Assembly (NCBI GenBank): GCA_038503075.1
Contig: JBCAML010000006.1
Coordinates: 2,232,001 to 2,296,000, forward strand
Origin: Gyromitra esculenta
Lineage: Eukaryota; Ascomycota; Pezizomycetes; Pezizales; Discinaceae
Reading direction: 5' to 3'
Length of the DNA stretch: 64,000 bases
Below are positions 13,472 to 25,500 of the stretch, piece by piece (the stretch's first letter is position 1; every line of letters begins with the position of its first letter). A model generated the notes under the pieces. That model was not told where the DNA came from. It did not search any database and saw only the letters and a program-made list of their open reading frames with translations. The position numbers and the translations under genes are program-made.

Positions 13472-13633
13472 GGGCCAGGGGTGAAGTATTGAGGCATCCT
13501 GAAAAGGGAGAACAACCCCGTGACGTAGCGAGATATTGCGAAATACAATAGGGCACGGCAAGAGCAGCAAGCAAAACTGTGGCCGCTCAGATCCGTGGCA
13601 CCCTGGTAAGTCCCAATACTTCACCCCTGACCC
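13472..13633 (+). mobile_element. 162-bp MITE-like element, copy B
   Basis: Reverse-complement partner of the element at 3317-3478, same length, with matching inverted-repeat ends. Similarity continues about 7 bp beyond one end (CGTACTC), so the true boundary on that side may be slightly further out. All differences from copy A are transitions, and this copy is GC-richer at several of the variable sites. Confidence 0.8.
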
Positions 13634-14123
13634 GACCAGACATGCGACTTGCCCATTCCCAAAAGAGTATTGTTGCCCTAGCTTTGACGGCAGTGGAGTA
13701 CGGGTAATTTAAGAGTGACCCGACAACATGGTAAATTGTCAAATGCAATAAGACTATCTTTAGACGTGACTTCTTCGTTAAGCGCGATCGAGAGCCCGTT
13801 TTCGGTAGGGGCCCTTTGTCGATGGCTGTAATAATTAATTTAGGGTTATATGGTAGACGAAGCGATTGACGTGTACCAAATTCCAAAAAATAATAGAAAG
13901 GCACACTCGCCACTTGTGGATTGGTTTAAACAGACCACTAATATTCTGTAGGTTCTTTATAAATGGTCGGCTGCAGCTTGTCTATCCAGGGTAGCTGGGC
14001 GGTGCTGGAGGTGTTTGGAGATCACAGTTTTGTGTGAGGGTTTTTGGGGGGGTGGAAAAGAGAATGCAACATCATGGGGTCTCAGTCAAGCATGGTTAGG
14101 GCTAGGGCAACGTGAAAGGTCTG

Positions 14124-14245
14124 CTCAGGGCAGGCATGAAGAACCTGAAAATACAAGTGCGAATTGACCAATCAATCCATAGATGTGCTAGGTAAGAACG
14201 AATCAAAAATTGCTTTGTGTTCAGGTTCTCCATGTCTGCCCCGAG
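14124..14245. mobile_element. 122-bp inverted-repeat element
   Basis: About 25 bp at the left (CTCAGGGCAGGCATGAAGAA and following) is repeated inverted at the right end. The three mismatches seen are all transitions. The right end abuts the TA of the next element. No coding content. It is probably a short MITE, or one whose right flank was the target of the neighbouring insertion. Confidence 0.6.
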
Positions 14246-14247
14246 TA

Positions 14248-14414
14248 CAGTCGTTCACGGGGTGATAGCGAACACTCCGTGTTGACGAACAGAGGGATTT
14301 AGGCCAATAAGGTACTAGAAATTTCCACCCAGATCCGCGGCTTAGCAACTTTCTTTCTCACAGAAAACCCTGTTCGTCAACACCCAGTATTCGCTATCAC
14401 CCCGTGAACGACTG
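14248..14414. mobile_element. 167-bp Tc1/mariner-pogo-type MITE with TA duplication
   Basis: The element begins CAGTCGTTCACGGGGTGATA and ends with its complement. The inverted repeats span about 45 bp with three mismatches. It is flanked on both sides by TA (14246-14247 and 14415-14416), the target duplication of the Tc1/mariner/pogo superfamily. No transposase is encoded, so mobility would need a partner elsewhere. Confidence 0.88.
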
Positions 14415-17400
14415 TACCAGCCAGCCAGCCTCTCCCGCTGCCTATTCAATCCAATCCACGCAATACTCCAGCATGCGCTCAAGCCTCGGTTGCATTATAG
14501 GTCATATATAGGTACACCTTATATCATTGCTTCACAAGTTAGTAAAATACAGTGCAGACTATCAGTGATGCCCAAGACAAATCTCTCCCTATCCAAGCAT
14601 TAATGTAATAATATCTCCACGCGGAGAGGATATACCTAATCCATATCAGCTCCCCCCCCCATAGCAGTTGATAATAAGCTTCTTAAGGACCGATGGCTGA
14701 GGTAGTAAACAGTCTGGAGGACTGTAAAAACCCCCACTTGAAGTGTTCTGCGGGCTGGCGGAGAAATATTGCATGCAGAAGAAACGTTGGACTCCGGAGT
14801 AATGACGACAGGAGATGTTTTTTCAATTCCCACTAGCAACCGCTCCACATGATTTGTAAAGCATCCTTTCTGGAGTCGCAAACTGGGTACGCCTCGCTAA
14901 ATAATGCCTGTTGCCGAAATCTGCATGTCGGCCAAACTTCGGTCAATAAAGTATTTATTCCCGGTTTAGTTTTCCATGCAAGGTATCCCCATTGGCCATT
15001 ACTTAGGATTTGCAAGGATCACTGCTTCTCTTGGGCGACCAACATTGATAACACGGGTATGGGCGATGGCCAGCTCACGTGGGATTCGTGTCGTACGAGG
15101 AAGTATGTGCAGGGGTTTGCTTTTTCCACTGAGGCTTCAGTGATACAGTAGGCTCTGCGGGATAAAAATGCAGAGCACAGTTCGAAACCAGAGCTCACAG
15201 CATCTGATTACAAACAGGTACCGAGATATAGTTTTTAAGATTCTGAAAACCAGATGTTGGTAGAGATCCTTGTGTCGCTCCTGCGCTCTTTCGTTGTTGT
15301 GGGCATCGTAATATTGACCCATTGGTTGTTCGGGGTATTCCTTTCCTAGGGAGAATGATTGGTATCATGGCTGGACAAGTGAGCTGTGCAGTAAAAGAAA
15401 TGCGAGTTGGGGGCCTAGAGTCCTACAAGCATGTGGTCGCTCCCTGGAAAACGTCGCCTCGAAGATTCACAAGTCAACCCCATAGCGTACACAACTATAT
15501 TGACTGAAACACTCATCTGGGGATCGTGTCTTCTCCCGTCGGCAATGGATTCAAAGTAGCAAGTCGAATGCAAGTCACCGTTACGGTAGCTTCTAGGCTG
15601 TCTTGAATGCCCTCGGTGAAACATATCCTGGCCGCAAAATCCCAGAGAACTGGATCAGAGATACACCAAAGCCCTTGTGACCATTTACAGTTTAATTATT
15701 GGCTATCAAAAGAGATACGGAGATATCCCATTCTACCACAAGATAAGATTTGCATCGCGAAAATCACTTCAAGATGTATGGGAGATTGCTTCCGGACAAC
15801 GTATCTGTTTACGGCTCAGATCAGGGATCAGTATGCGATATTTGGGTAAACAGATAGGGAGTTTGGGTAGCTCGTACGTTTCAACTATGTACAGCTTCAT
15901 TCTAGGCTACCGCAGATTTCCTCCGTTGTAGGTGAGATACTGATCAATAATTGGCAATCGCTTGAGCCAATCCACTCCGAACCTTCGACCGTCGGACTTT
16001 GGAACACTTATGGGAGTTTGCGGCTTAGGATTTCAGAATCGCAAATACCGGTAAATTCGCCGTAACATTGACTCGGTCCGCAAATTAGATCCAATAGCTA
16101 ACAGCAGCTTCTTCCAGATTATTGTCTTATTAGCACCGCAAACCCTACTTAGGTACTCAATCAACCCAAATTAGTCGAAAGCTGTTTTCAAAATATATCA
16201 ATATTCAGCGTCTGACACTCGTTCATGCAGATATTTAGTTTCTAGATTTTCTTTTTTCAGATATACAGAAAGATTTCTCACCGCGAACTAAATATGACGT
16301 ATACAAAGCGCTATCATACAGCTTGCTGTATGCCGAAGAGCCATGGATGCCGAGAACTGGAAGCCATTTCAGGCATTGAAACTCGTGCGGTCTAAAGAAA
16401 GTATTTTTCAGCTGTATGACATCCTAGGGCATCTTTTCTGTGCAGGTCAATGACTGAATGTGGGCAAAAAAAAAAAATCCTGTCAATAATCATAACACTT
16501 TGTGACACCCGTGTTTAAGATTTTTAGACCTTTTGCTTTTTCTCTTCTTTTCTTTTCGCAACTACCGGTCTAGCAGGCTGTCGCGGTTTAAGCTTAGTGT
16601 CAACGTGGAACTTTGATAGTTACTTCCCGTACATTAGACATGAGGATGTAAATAACCTGGAACAAGTTGAAATGATCGCGGAAGGGTAATCAGGTAATGA
16701 CATATGCATTTAAAGTTAGAGACCAATATATAGTACTTGTGCTCTATTATTATTGTTATCGTTGTTGTTATTACTATTAATTCAGCAGAGAATCGCAAGG
16801 CTTGATCCTAGGTAGGCGACAAAAAGCTTCATCGCCGCGGATCAGAGACAACGTCAAGTTATCCCCCACATTCATACTTTTAAGCTTTATTTCGTTGTGA
16901 TGTTATAGTATCTCCACTGCTGGGGTTTCCAACGACCCTGAGTGATGCTGCCTCAGGCTGCCTGCTAAGCTACACGCGTGTGCATCCCATCCAGTAGGTT
17001 GATCCAGCCGTCGTGGCTTGAGTTTGATACCAAGCCAAGCAGCCAGTCAGCTATTATCAAGCATGGAAGGAGGCGGGGAATAAGCAATTGCAATCTGGCG
17101 AGACATGCATGGAAGGCGGCGTAGAAGAAGACTAGAACGCCGTTCGCTCTGGGCGTTTTCTTTTTCTCTCATTTGGCGCTGTTGGTGGGTTGGGTTTTCA
17201 TTAAATTTTTTTAGCTGACTCGATTTGATAGGCTCAGCTTCTGCTTTTTTAAAAACAAATACCAATCGAGAGAATGCAGCATAACGGTTAAACCCTGGAT
17301 GAAGGAAACGTAAATTTCCTGAGGAGATGAAGACAAGGGGGGATCTAGATTCCAATCCTAGAGAAAAGATGCACAGGAGGCGGCGGGAGGCTGCCCAATG

Positions 17401-18120
17401 AGTATCCAATTCGTACGTGCATATTTTACCTTTGCCTATATTCGTTTCCTACCCAGTATGGTGGTACTACCATCGGTGGTTGGGGAGAAACGTTCCAGGA
17501 ATTGGTGGATTTCCCCCTTGTTTTTTCTCACTCGCGGTGAGGCTCGCGATATCATCCTGGTACTCGGTACCGATGATCGGTAATATAACTCTCAACACCC
17601 TAAAATTATGTAGTTTTATATGCATTTGAGCGTGCACTCTCGAGTCGAGTGAACAATGGGGTTCATTTTTGATGTTCACTTGAGCGATACTTGTATTCTT
17701 ATTACTATTTGTGAAGGGAGGCTTTTCCCAATTGAATAGACTGAGAGATTTAGTGAACAAAAAGAAGACAAGCGTCATCCGTTAGAAGCGCCTGGGCTCT
17801 TAATTCATCTCTGTGGTGAATATCTGTATGTCATAGTGCTGAGTTTTATGTCTCGCAGAGACACTATTAGTCCGAATTTCCCCTCATCAGCATTACCGAA
17901 ATGCCGATAGTTATTCCGTGAGTGGTTAACGTTCCTTTTGGCCGAATCTGAGCTTCCTGTCTTAGGAGACGTCGATTCCGGATCGCGCACGCTCAGTCGG
18001 AGGTAAAAACTCTGCTTTACTTCCCTTCAGGTTCGATGAGCGGGCCTTTCGGGTGGCACGGAAAACGCCGTGTTGTAACACTCCATCACACGTAATCAGT
18101 AACAAGCAATAAGAAACGAA

Positions 18121-18190
18121 TTGGAGGGGGGGAAAAGGAAAAAAGATAACAAAAAGAAAAAAGAAAAAGAAAGAAAAAGAAAGAAAAGAT
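18121..18190 (+). repeat. Purine-rich GAAA-type low-complexity tract
   Basis: A run of G and A dominated by AAAAAGAAA-like units. It is non-coding and most likely slippage-derived. Confidence 0.6.
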
Positions 18191-20043
18191 TTAGGTGGTA
18201 AATTTCGCCACTTGACGACATTAGGAGTGATAGGTGAAGAAGTGAGACATAGTTGGTCCAGATATGTGATTTAGGCACGGTACAGACTGTCAAGAGTGTA
18301 TGTATCTTCGTTTTCATCGATGCTATGCGCTCAATCCCTCGATACCGTGAACATACATACATAATACATCTATAAATATAGAAGAACCCGTTTACAGTGG
18401 TTTCCAGGCTTAAGTTAGGAGGGGTTTGATAGGTACGGGCTAGATGATACGGGTTGGATATTCAAAACGGGTTAGCAGCGGATAGCCTCAATCGTTCGTG
18501 GTTTTATTGACTTTAGCGTTTTTACACGTAGGGAAGCAATTCTCCTCTTTGCTGACAGCCATCGATCCGTTTGACCATGGATGAACGGGTGGGGTGGATG
18601 CTCTAGATAGGAGTAGAGGTGGAGGTGGAGGTGGAGGTGGACGGTGGACGGTAGATGGATGGATGAAGGGTGGAGAGGATGGATGGAAGATGGATGAATG
18701 TTTCCAATAATAATAGTAACTAGCGAAAGGGACTTGAAACACGTGGATACCACTGTTCATCCATCAGATCTCTTTTGTTTCCATCTCTTTTCTCTGAAGC
18801 TCTCTATTCAGTCTTCCCCCTCTCTCTGTCCCCGCATTTCTCTACCGATTGGACTCGCCGTCCATCCATCCTCGCTTCCAAACAAGTCACCAAGCCGACC
18901 CAGAAACGACGTAGAGTAGAGTACGTATAAGTGGGACTTGTCACTTGGGGTAACGGCTTACCGTTTTATCCTTGTGTGAATCCCAGGGGCCATTGCAGGC
19001 CAGGGATCTCTGTCGGGTTTGTGCCGCCACGTTATTTGGTGCGGCATCTTCCATAGGGAGTTTTGCTGAGCCCTGGCGATCCATCTTGCAAGATATACAA
19101 AATAGGAAGATGGAGCAGGGAGGAACACGCGGGGCTTACGTTCGGAGGATATCTGGTTTAAGGGCAACAAGGGGCCGTCAATTAATTAATAGAATCAATT
19201 TTGGTATTTGGGACGAGGAAACTATCTCCCTTACTCCTGTTCTCCTTCCTCCTCCCTGCCCACGAAGTTTGATGGGGCTATCTGCCTTGGAGGGAGAGAT
19301 TTTCAAAGAGGAAGGGAGGGGCAAACCACTCCTGATGGGTTTGGTTCAGACATGGATTGGCTTGAAGTTGTTACACGGCAGACAGCAGCTACAACCGATT
19401 CTCCGCGAGACATCCCTCTGCACAGCCAATCAAAAGCCTCAATTGATATGGTGGAGCACAGAGCGGCTTGTACCCCCCCAGCTGCTCGCTGATTCTGCTT
19501 TGACCCACTTCGCATGTCGTGCATGAGATTGGAAGGGTGGATATGGTGGTGAGAACACAGGAGTGTCGCTTTCTGCAGAGACGCTTCTGCTCTTTGTTGA
19601 GTATTTACTCTAGATAGGCATAGAAATAATAGAGAGTGCTCATTGTACACACACACAGCTCCCTGTTTATTCCGTGAGGATCTTATCCAAAATTCCTTAC
19701 ACTGAGCTAACACTCTTCCAGCCAGACAGAGACGACATGCATCACGGCCACCATTACGACTTCGACCTCCTCCTCCTGCCCTGCTGCTACTTCTTCTTCC
19801 TTCATAGCCTACCAGAGTTGGTTGGTTGTTCTTCATGATATTCGTCCTCTTCCTCCGGCGCCTTCTTATACGCCAATCCTGCCCACGTCGTTTCCACTGA
19901 AATACCATCTACTGCTCAAATAAGAGTCCGATTCCATCACCGAGACTCCATTCTCCCCGCATCCACACGCTAAGCAACATAAACTAAACTATAGACCCAC
20001 CCGTGATTCATCCGGTGAGCCAACCTATCCGCTTTTCTCACCG

Positions 20044-22513
20044 ATGTCTACCAGTCCACAAGCAATGAAGCGACCATACGAAGACGGCAGTGACGCTTCA
20101 AACTTTACAGAAATTCCCACCAAGAAAGGTCGCCCATCGTCTACTGCCAGCTCTCCCAGCACCCAGGTACCGTCAATTTTCACCGATCTCGCGGGTAAAG
20201 CCTGCCGAATACCCACAATTTCCCGCAAAGTTCGTGCCTGCTCAGCGTGCAAGAAGCAGAAGATTCGATGTGACTTTGAAGATGGCGAACCCACGTGTGT
20301 GCGTTGTAAGAAGATGAAATTGGAGTGTGTCGTCAACAGGAGTCTCCAAACTATTTTGGACGAAGACGTAGAGTAATTCCTTCTTTCCTCCGTATCTTTT
20401 TATGTTTCCGTGTTTTTGACGATGGTTGCCGCAGGTGGAAACATCAGATGAGAGAAGACACAACTCAGCTGCAGCGTGCCGTGGAAGACATCCTGCATAA
20501 TATTGGCCTGCGGTCATTACAAGAGTATGCCTCTGGCGCTGCTTCTCCCACGGTCTCGGCGACTTCAACGGAGCCCATGACCGCTGTAGCACATCATCCC
20601 CCTACCAGATTGCCGTTGGGGAGGATAAAAGTGGAAAGTGACGAGATACATGGAGGAGGGTCAGGGCGAGGAATGATGATTGATGACCGCCGGGAAAGTA
20701 ATGTTATAGACCGAGAGGTTTCGCAAGAACCACCTGATCATGTGGGGAATACGCTTGTCTCGAACCCCATGGGATCTCTCTACGAGGTGACCAGATTTCG
20801 GGGCTTGAGGACTTCCAGGTCTGGGTATCGGCATGAGGTGGATTCGGATTTCATATCGCGAGGTGTGATCAGTCACACCGAGGGCGAAGAGCTTTTTGAA
20901 ATGTATGCACCGATAGAATTGCAGGATGAGATTTGGACGCTCTTCTAACAAAATGTAGATTTCGCGATTCTCTCAATCACTATTTGTACGGCATTGCTTT
21001 GACCCATGACAGCCTAGAATCCGTAAGGTCGTCGTCATGTCTCCTTTCTGCAGCGATTTTCACTGTAGCATCGCTTCACCTTCAGCAACATCACCACCTT
21101 TTCCCAAAATGCTGTGCGGAATTTCTCAATCTCGTATCTTCATCCATGTTCAATCGACAGCATCGATTAGATGATGTCCGGGCGCTGTGCATCGGAGCAT
21201 TTTGGTTGGCAGATCTTTCGTGGAAACTATCGGGTCATGCTGTTCGAATAGCAACCGAACTCGGAATTCATCAGTCATTCAGGAAGGCTCTCGCGGGATC
21301 TCCAGAACACTTCGAGCGCGCACGACTGTGGTACTTGCTTTATGTGTGCGACCACCATTTCTCGATCGCATATGGAAGGCCTCCAGTTATCCACGATCAC
21401 GAACCCATGCGAGAGTGGGAGTTATTTGTGAACAATAGTCAGGCCATCGAGGGCGATAGTCGGGTCTGTAGCCAGGTTTCGTTATTTGTCGTCCTAACAC
21501 GAGTCTACAATTGCTATGAAGCAGAGGCAGAGAAGGAAATCTCGGACGGAGACCTAGGGCAATTGACCACATTCAATGAACAGTTGGATCAATGGCGCAC
21601 GAGGTGGATGAGCAAGCTAGGTATACCGTCCAGCCGGTATGACGGCAGCTACCAGACCTCTAATCGGGACCAAACAGGGCGTAATGAGTTTGTCGGAGAC
21701 TATCCAAGCCAAGGGGTCGACCTTCACTACAATTTTGCCAAACTCCAAGTCAACTCGTTGTCTCTCCGAGCTGCGACTCCGTCCACAATAAATAACCCTT
21801 CATCTCTCCGCAAAGAGCATGCCAACATTGCGATCAATTCCGCTTTCTCAGTGCTTTCCGTCGTCCTTGATAACCCCGATATTCGTAGTTCTCTTGTCGG
21901 TGTTCCCTTGTACGTCACAACAATGATCGCTTTCGCCGCGGTATTCCTTCTCAAAGTAACTGCTCGTTGGCGGGGTATTGGATTTTCCCCGATGCGACCC
22001 GAACAAGTGTGGAACCAAGTAGAGCGTGTTATTACCATGCTGAAAGAGAAGAGAGCTGGCGAACAGCATATAATCCATCATGTCGCTGCTGGCCTCGAAA
22101 AAATGCTCCGGAAATGTGTCGAACTGGCAAACTCAAGTAGCCCCTTCGACGATTCCCGGTTGTGGGATAATTCGCACCAAACAAACCAGCCTCACCACCA
22201 TCCGCATGTACAGCATATCGATTCGAGAGTGAGGGACAATATGGCTTCGTACCAGATGTCCCCAGGCGCACATGTTCATGGGCAAAACCCTATGTATGTT
22301 CATCAGCAACACCAGCATACCGGCTACCCTCCCCAGCCAACATCTCATATGGGCCCCCCTTCTGCTCCAATTTCTGCTCCACCATCGGCAGGAAGTACAC
22401 CAGAAGCGATGTATTCGCAGGCACTTGGACCACAGATGTATGAGGTCAATGGCCAGTACTTTCCCATTCATATGGGAATATTCGATTTCCTGTCACCGCA
22501 ACTGCCATATTAA
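20044..22513 (+). CDS. Zn2Cys6 fungal transcription factor
   Basis: Exons 20044-20372, 20435-20902 and 20959-22513 encode about 783 residues. Introns of 62 and 56 nt have GTAATT and GTATGC donors. The binuclear zinc cluster starts at Cys66 with spacing C-x2-C-x6-C-x8-C-x2-C-x6-C. It is followed by a probable dimerising helix (WKHQMREDTTQLQRAVEDIL) about 15 residues further on. The third exon carries a fungal middle-homology region (FWLADLSWKLSGHAVRIATE; RARLWYLLYVCDHHFSIAYG). The C-terminus is rich in His, Gln and Pro, a likely activation region. It is a nuclear DNA-binding regulator. The pattern recalls the War1/Sef1-like group, but I cannot assign an orthologue. It has no neighbouring gene that suggests a target. 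Confidence 0.92.
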
Positions 22514-25500
22514 TTTTTTATCTGTCAGCATATTAACGAGGGAGGAGGTGTCTGTTTATAAAAATTCCGTTATGTTTGTAGTTATAAGCCGGGATTCTCT
22601 ATGTTTTCTTCGTCATTCAATTATTCCGTAATCTGTAGCCATATGGGATTTTTTTTCTTTGAGGAGTATCGTCAAATTTATAGAGGGTGGGAATAGAGGG
22701 GTAGGAAAACACTAAAAAGTGGGGTGCGGGCACGGGATATGAGAGGGTAGCAGTCTTGTATATGTATATTTGTACACAACACGATTTCCAACTGCACAGC
22801 GCCACAGGATCGTGAACCTCGGTATGAGTAAGGGCGAGAAAACCGGGAAAAAGGACACGATGGTCATGCGTAGGTAGGTAGCACTGGATTTGTGGGCCGT
22901 GGCGGGCGGGGAGTACCGGATGTATCCCAAGATCCATATGATTGGAAGATATGTAGGTAGGAAGTATTTTCTGCAAGCTGTCTTGTCTCTGAAGATTGGT
23001 TTGGCTTTAGTTTTGGCTTAGTGGTGGGGGGTTCGTCGAGAAATCCGGGGGATCGATAAGAAATCCGGAATGCCGGGGACTCTTTGCAGAAAGCTGTTGG
23101 ATCATGGTCATTGAGGACTGTACTTCTACCAGTTTTAGGTAGGTAAATTGGCGGATAGATGTGCGAGAAATTTGGTCGAGGCGGAGTATCGGGGAAACAA
23201 CCGATATGCACGACATCTGGGGTTCTGGAGAGATTCGCGCCCACAATCCATCATGCAGCTGATATCTTTATGAATGTCTTCTTGGTGCTCAAGAGTACTG
23301 TATTATGCGTTTTGTTTGCTGATTTTGGGGGGGAGCTCTCCTATTCTCTCCTTGTCGTTGTTGAGTTCCTGGTGTGAGCTCTGTGCTCTAAGCAGAGTAC
23401 CGTCCGTGTTGGCCACAAAACAGCAATGCTTTTTGTTTTTCCTTCCCTCCTAGGTTTCAATTGCGATATAGCATCGTGACATGACGAAAAGGATGATGGG
23501 GAAGAGCCGCATGGTGGTATGGTAGGGCATCTCGGCATTCTCTCCATCGCCAGGATTTTCCCCCTTCGCTTGTTGGTGCTTAGCGTTATTCATTCCGGGG
23601 AAATGTTTTTTGCTGCGTGGGGGCCTAATTTTAGGCAGCTTCCGAGCTACCCTGCTGGCTGGCCGGTTGAATTCGTTGACTGGGAACGTTTCGTATGTGT
23701 GATTTTGATGGTGATTATTGTTTCTTCTGATAGGAGAAGATGGTAAGGAGTGATCATGAGGAATTAGATGTGGTTGGATAGTTGTTATTGTTGTCGCCAA
23801 GATGGGATATAAGGTGGGGGTTGGCTATAGTTGTTCTTGCGCTGTGGAACACCCTGGCGCCATCATATATTGTCACTCGCGTATAACGACTGAGGCGCTC
23901 CTCCTGTTGGTAGATAGATAGGTAGATTAATCATACACGCATCCTCCTGTTGGTGGAGTTAGATGGGGTTTTACTTCCCGCGATAGAAGGGCACCTAGTC
24001 CAGTCAGATAGAGTAGGAAGGCGTATGAGAGACAGGTTCCGGGGTTTTTGGCAACTGCAATGGAGTACATGTGTTTACGCCCTACCCCACTCAACTGCCT
24101 ATATATAGACCTGAATATATGGTAATTTATACCATATAACCCCAAAATAAGGTCCAGGCCTATTCTAGAACTCCTGGAGATGGATGTCTGTCGGATAAGG
24201 AGTGTGCATATGCCAAAACTGGTCACATTGACTCGTTTAGTGGTACCATACGACAGCTTTACTATACTACCCTTGCATTTAGGCCCAAGATTTGGAATAA
24301 ACCCAGGCCTGTATTTTGGAGATATACCTAGCCTCTAGTAGGGTTGTTATGGAAATACTGACTGGCGAGCAGGGGTTCGAATTCCCATACTGCTAGGATC
24401 CTTGCCTAGAATATAAAACACCAATAAGGCTCTTCAATCACGAGTTTCACATTTTTGTACAACTGCTTTCTTGGAGGCTGAACGTATCTCGCATTAAACT
24501 CCGGATACATACGGTGCGCTATCTATTTTTGATAGCCAGTGAGACTTGGAGAATGTTGATAGCATGCCATAGCTGGTTGGATTAACCCCATGTCCAGATA
24601 ACAACCGTAAAGTTGTAGATTGACTCTAAATGCTCGCTGAGTAGTCCGAATGGCTTTACCCATAGCAATAGGTATTATTATTTTCTGATCGTGGTTCAAA
24701 GATCTCTCCGCGATGATATCATGGTTGAAGGGTTGGCTGCATGTACAGACGAGTGAAAAAAGTGAGGAAACAACGACTAAAACACACCAAAATCGGCCAA
24801 CTTCACAACCAAAACCCTCTTTATTAAAATTAGCTAAGTGACATGATTAGCCTACCAGTGACTTCATCACTCATGAACTCTCTATAAGTGAATTTCTGGG
24901 CTATTCTATTTAGAGGATCATAGGCTAGAACTTTTTAAAGTTGTAGTACCCATAGATTTCCGTTGCATCATACCTTTCCTCACCAAAATTGGGTAAATAA
25001 CTAAACCTCATGAAGTCAAAGGCTCCTATTTCAATACAGAAAATTCGAGGGAGTACAGAAAACTCATGGATCTAAATTCCAGAGCTATTAGATGTGTCCC
25101 ACTACTCAGTTTTTTGTTGCCACAGCTCTTAGTGGGAAGTAAATTGAGCTAAAGTTGGCTTGTTTTGGTGTATATTGACCCTTGTTTCGTCACTTTTTTC
25201 ACTCGTCTGTAGAAGCATGTCTATCACTAGAGTGCACTTCTTCAACCATGATGTGTGAAAAGTTATAATTCAATTACTATATAGCAGTCTCTAAAAACAG
25301 GTGAAAAGGAGAGGCTTTCCCATGGCCCCAACCACACACGCCATTGCAAACCCTCCGTAATATATCACCGCACCAATCACCACCACCTCATACTACTGGA
25401 AGAGATCTCAAAATTTCTAGCTGCTGTTCGGCAATGCTTGAGACTAACATACCTAGTTGGAGAAGTACGCTCAGCGCTGAAACCTAAAAAGTATAGCCAA

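Larger units (their letters stand above)
9290..20043. other. Gene desert of about 10.7 kb with transposon relics
   Basis: No gene-like ORF chain with splice signals and protein-like composition was found. The stretch is mostly AT-rich with stop codons in all frames. It contains MITE copy B (13472-13633), two abutting inverted-repeat elements (14124-14245 and 14248-14414), a purine-rich tract near 18121-18190 and GGTGGA/GGAT-type simple repeats near 18600-18690. The last kilobase or so, with pyrimidine-rich stretches, is probably the promoter and 5' leader of the Zn2Cys6 gene. Confidence 0.65.

Noticed and set aside
18972..19908. Overlapping 184-codon plus and 201-codon minus frames before the Zn2Cys6 gene
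   Set aside because: Low-complexity Arg/Ser/Gly translations from CT-rich leader DNA; more likely 5' leader or promoter.
24320..24400. Functional tRNA gene
   Set aside because: The B-box-like sequence has no properly spaced A-box, anticodon arm or full acceptor stem.
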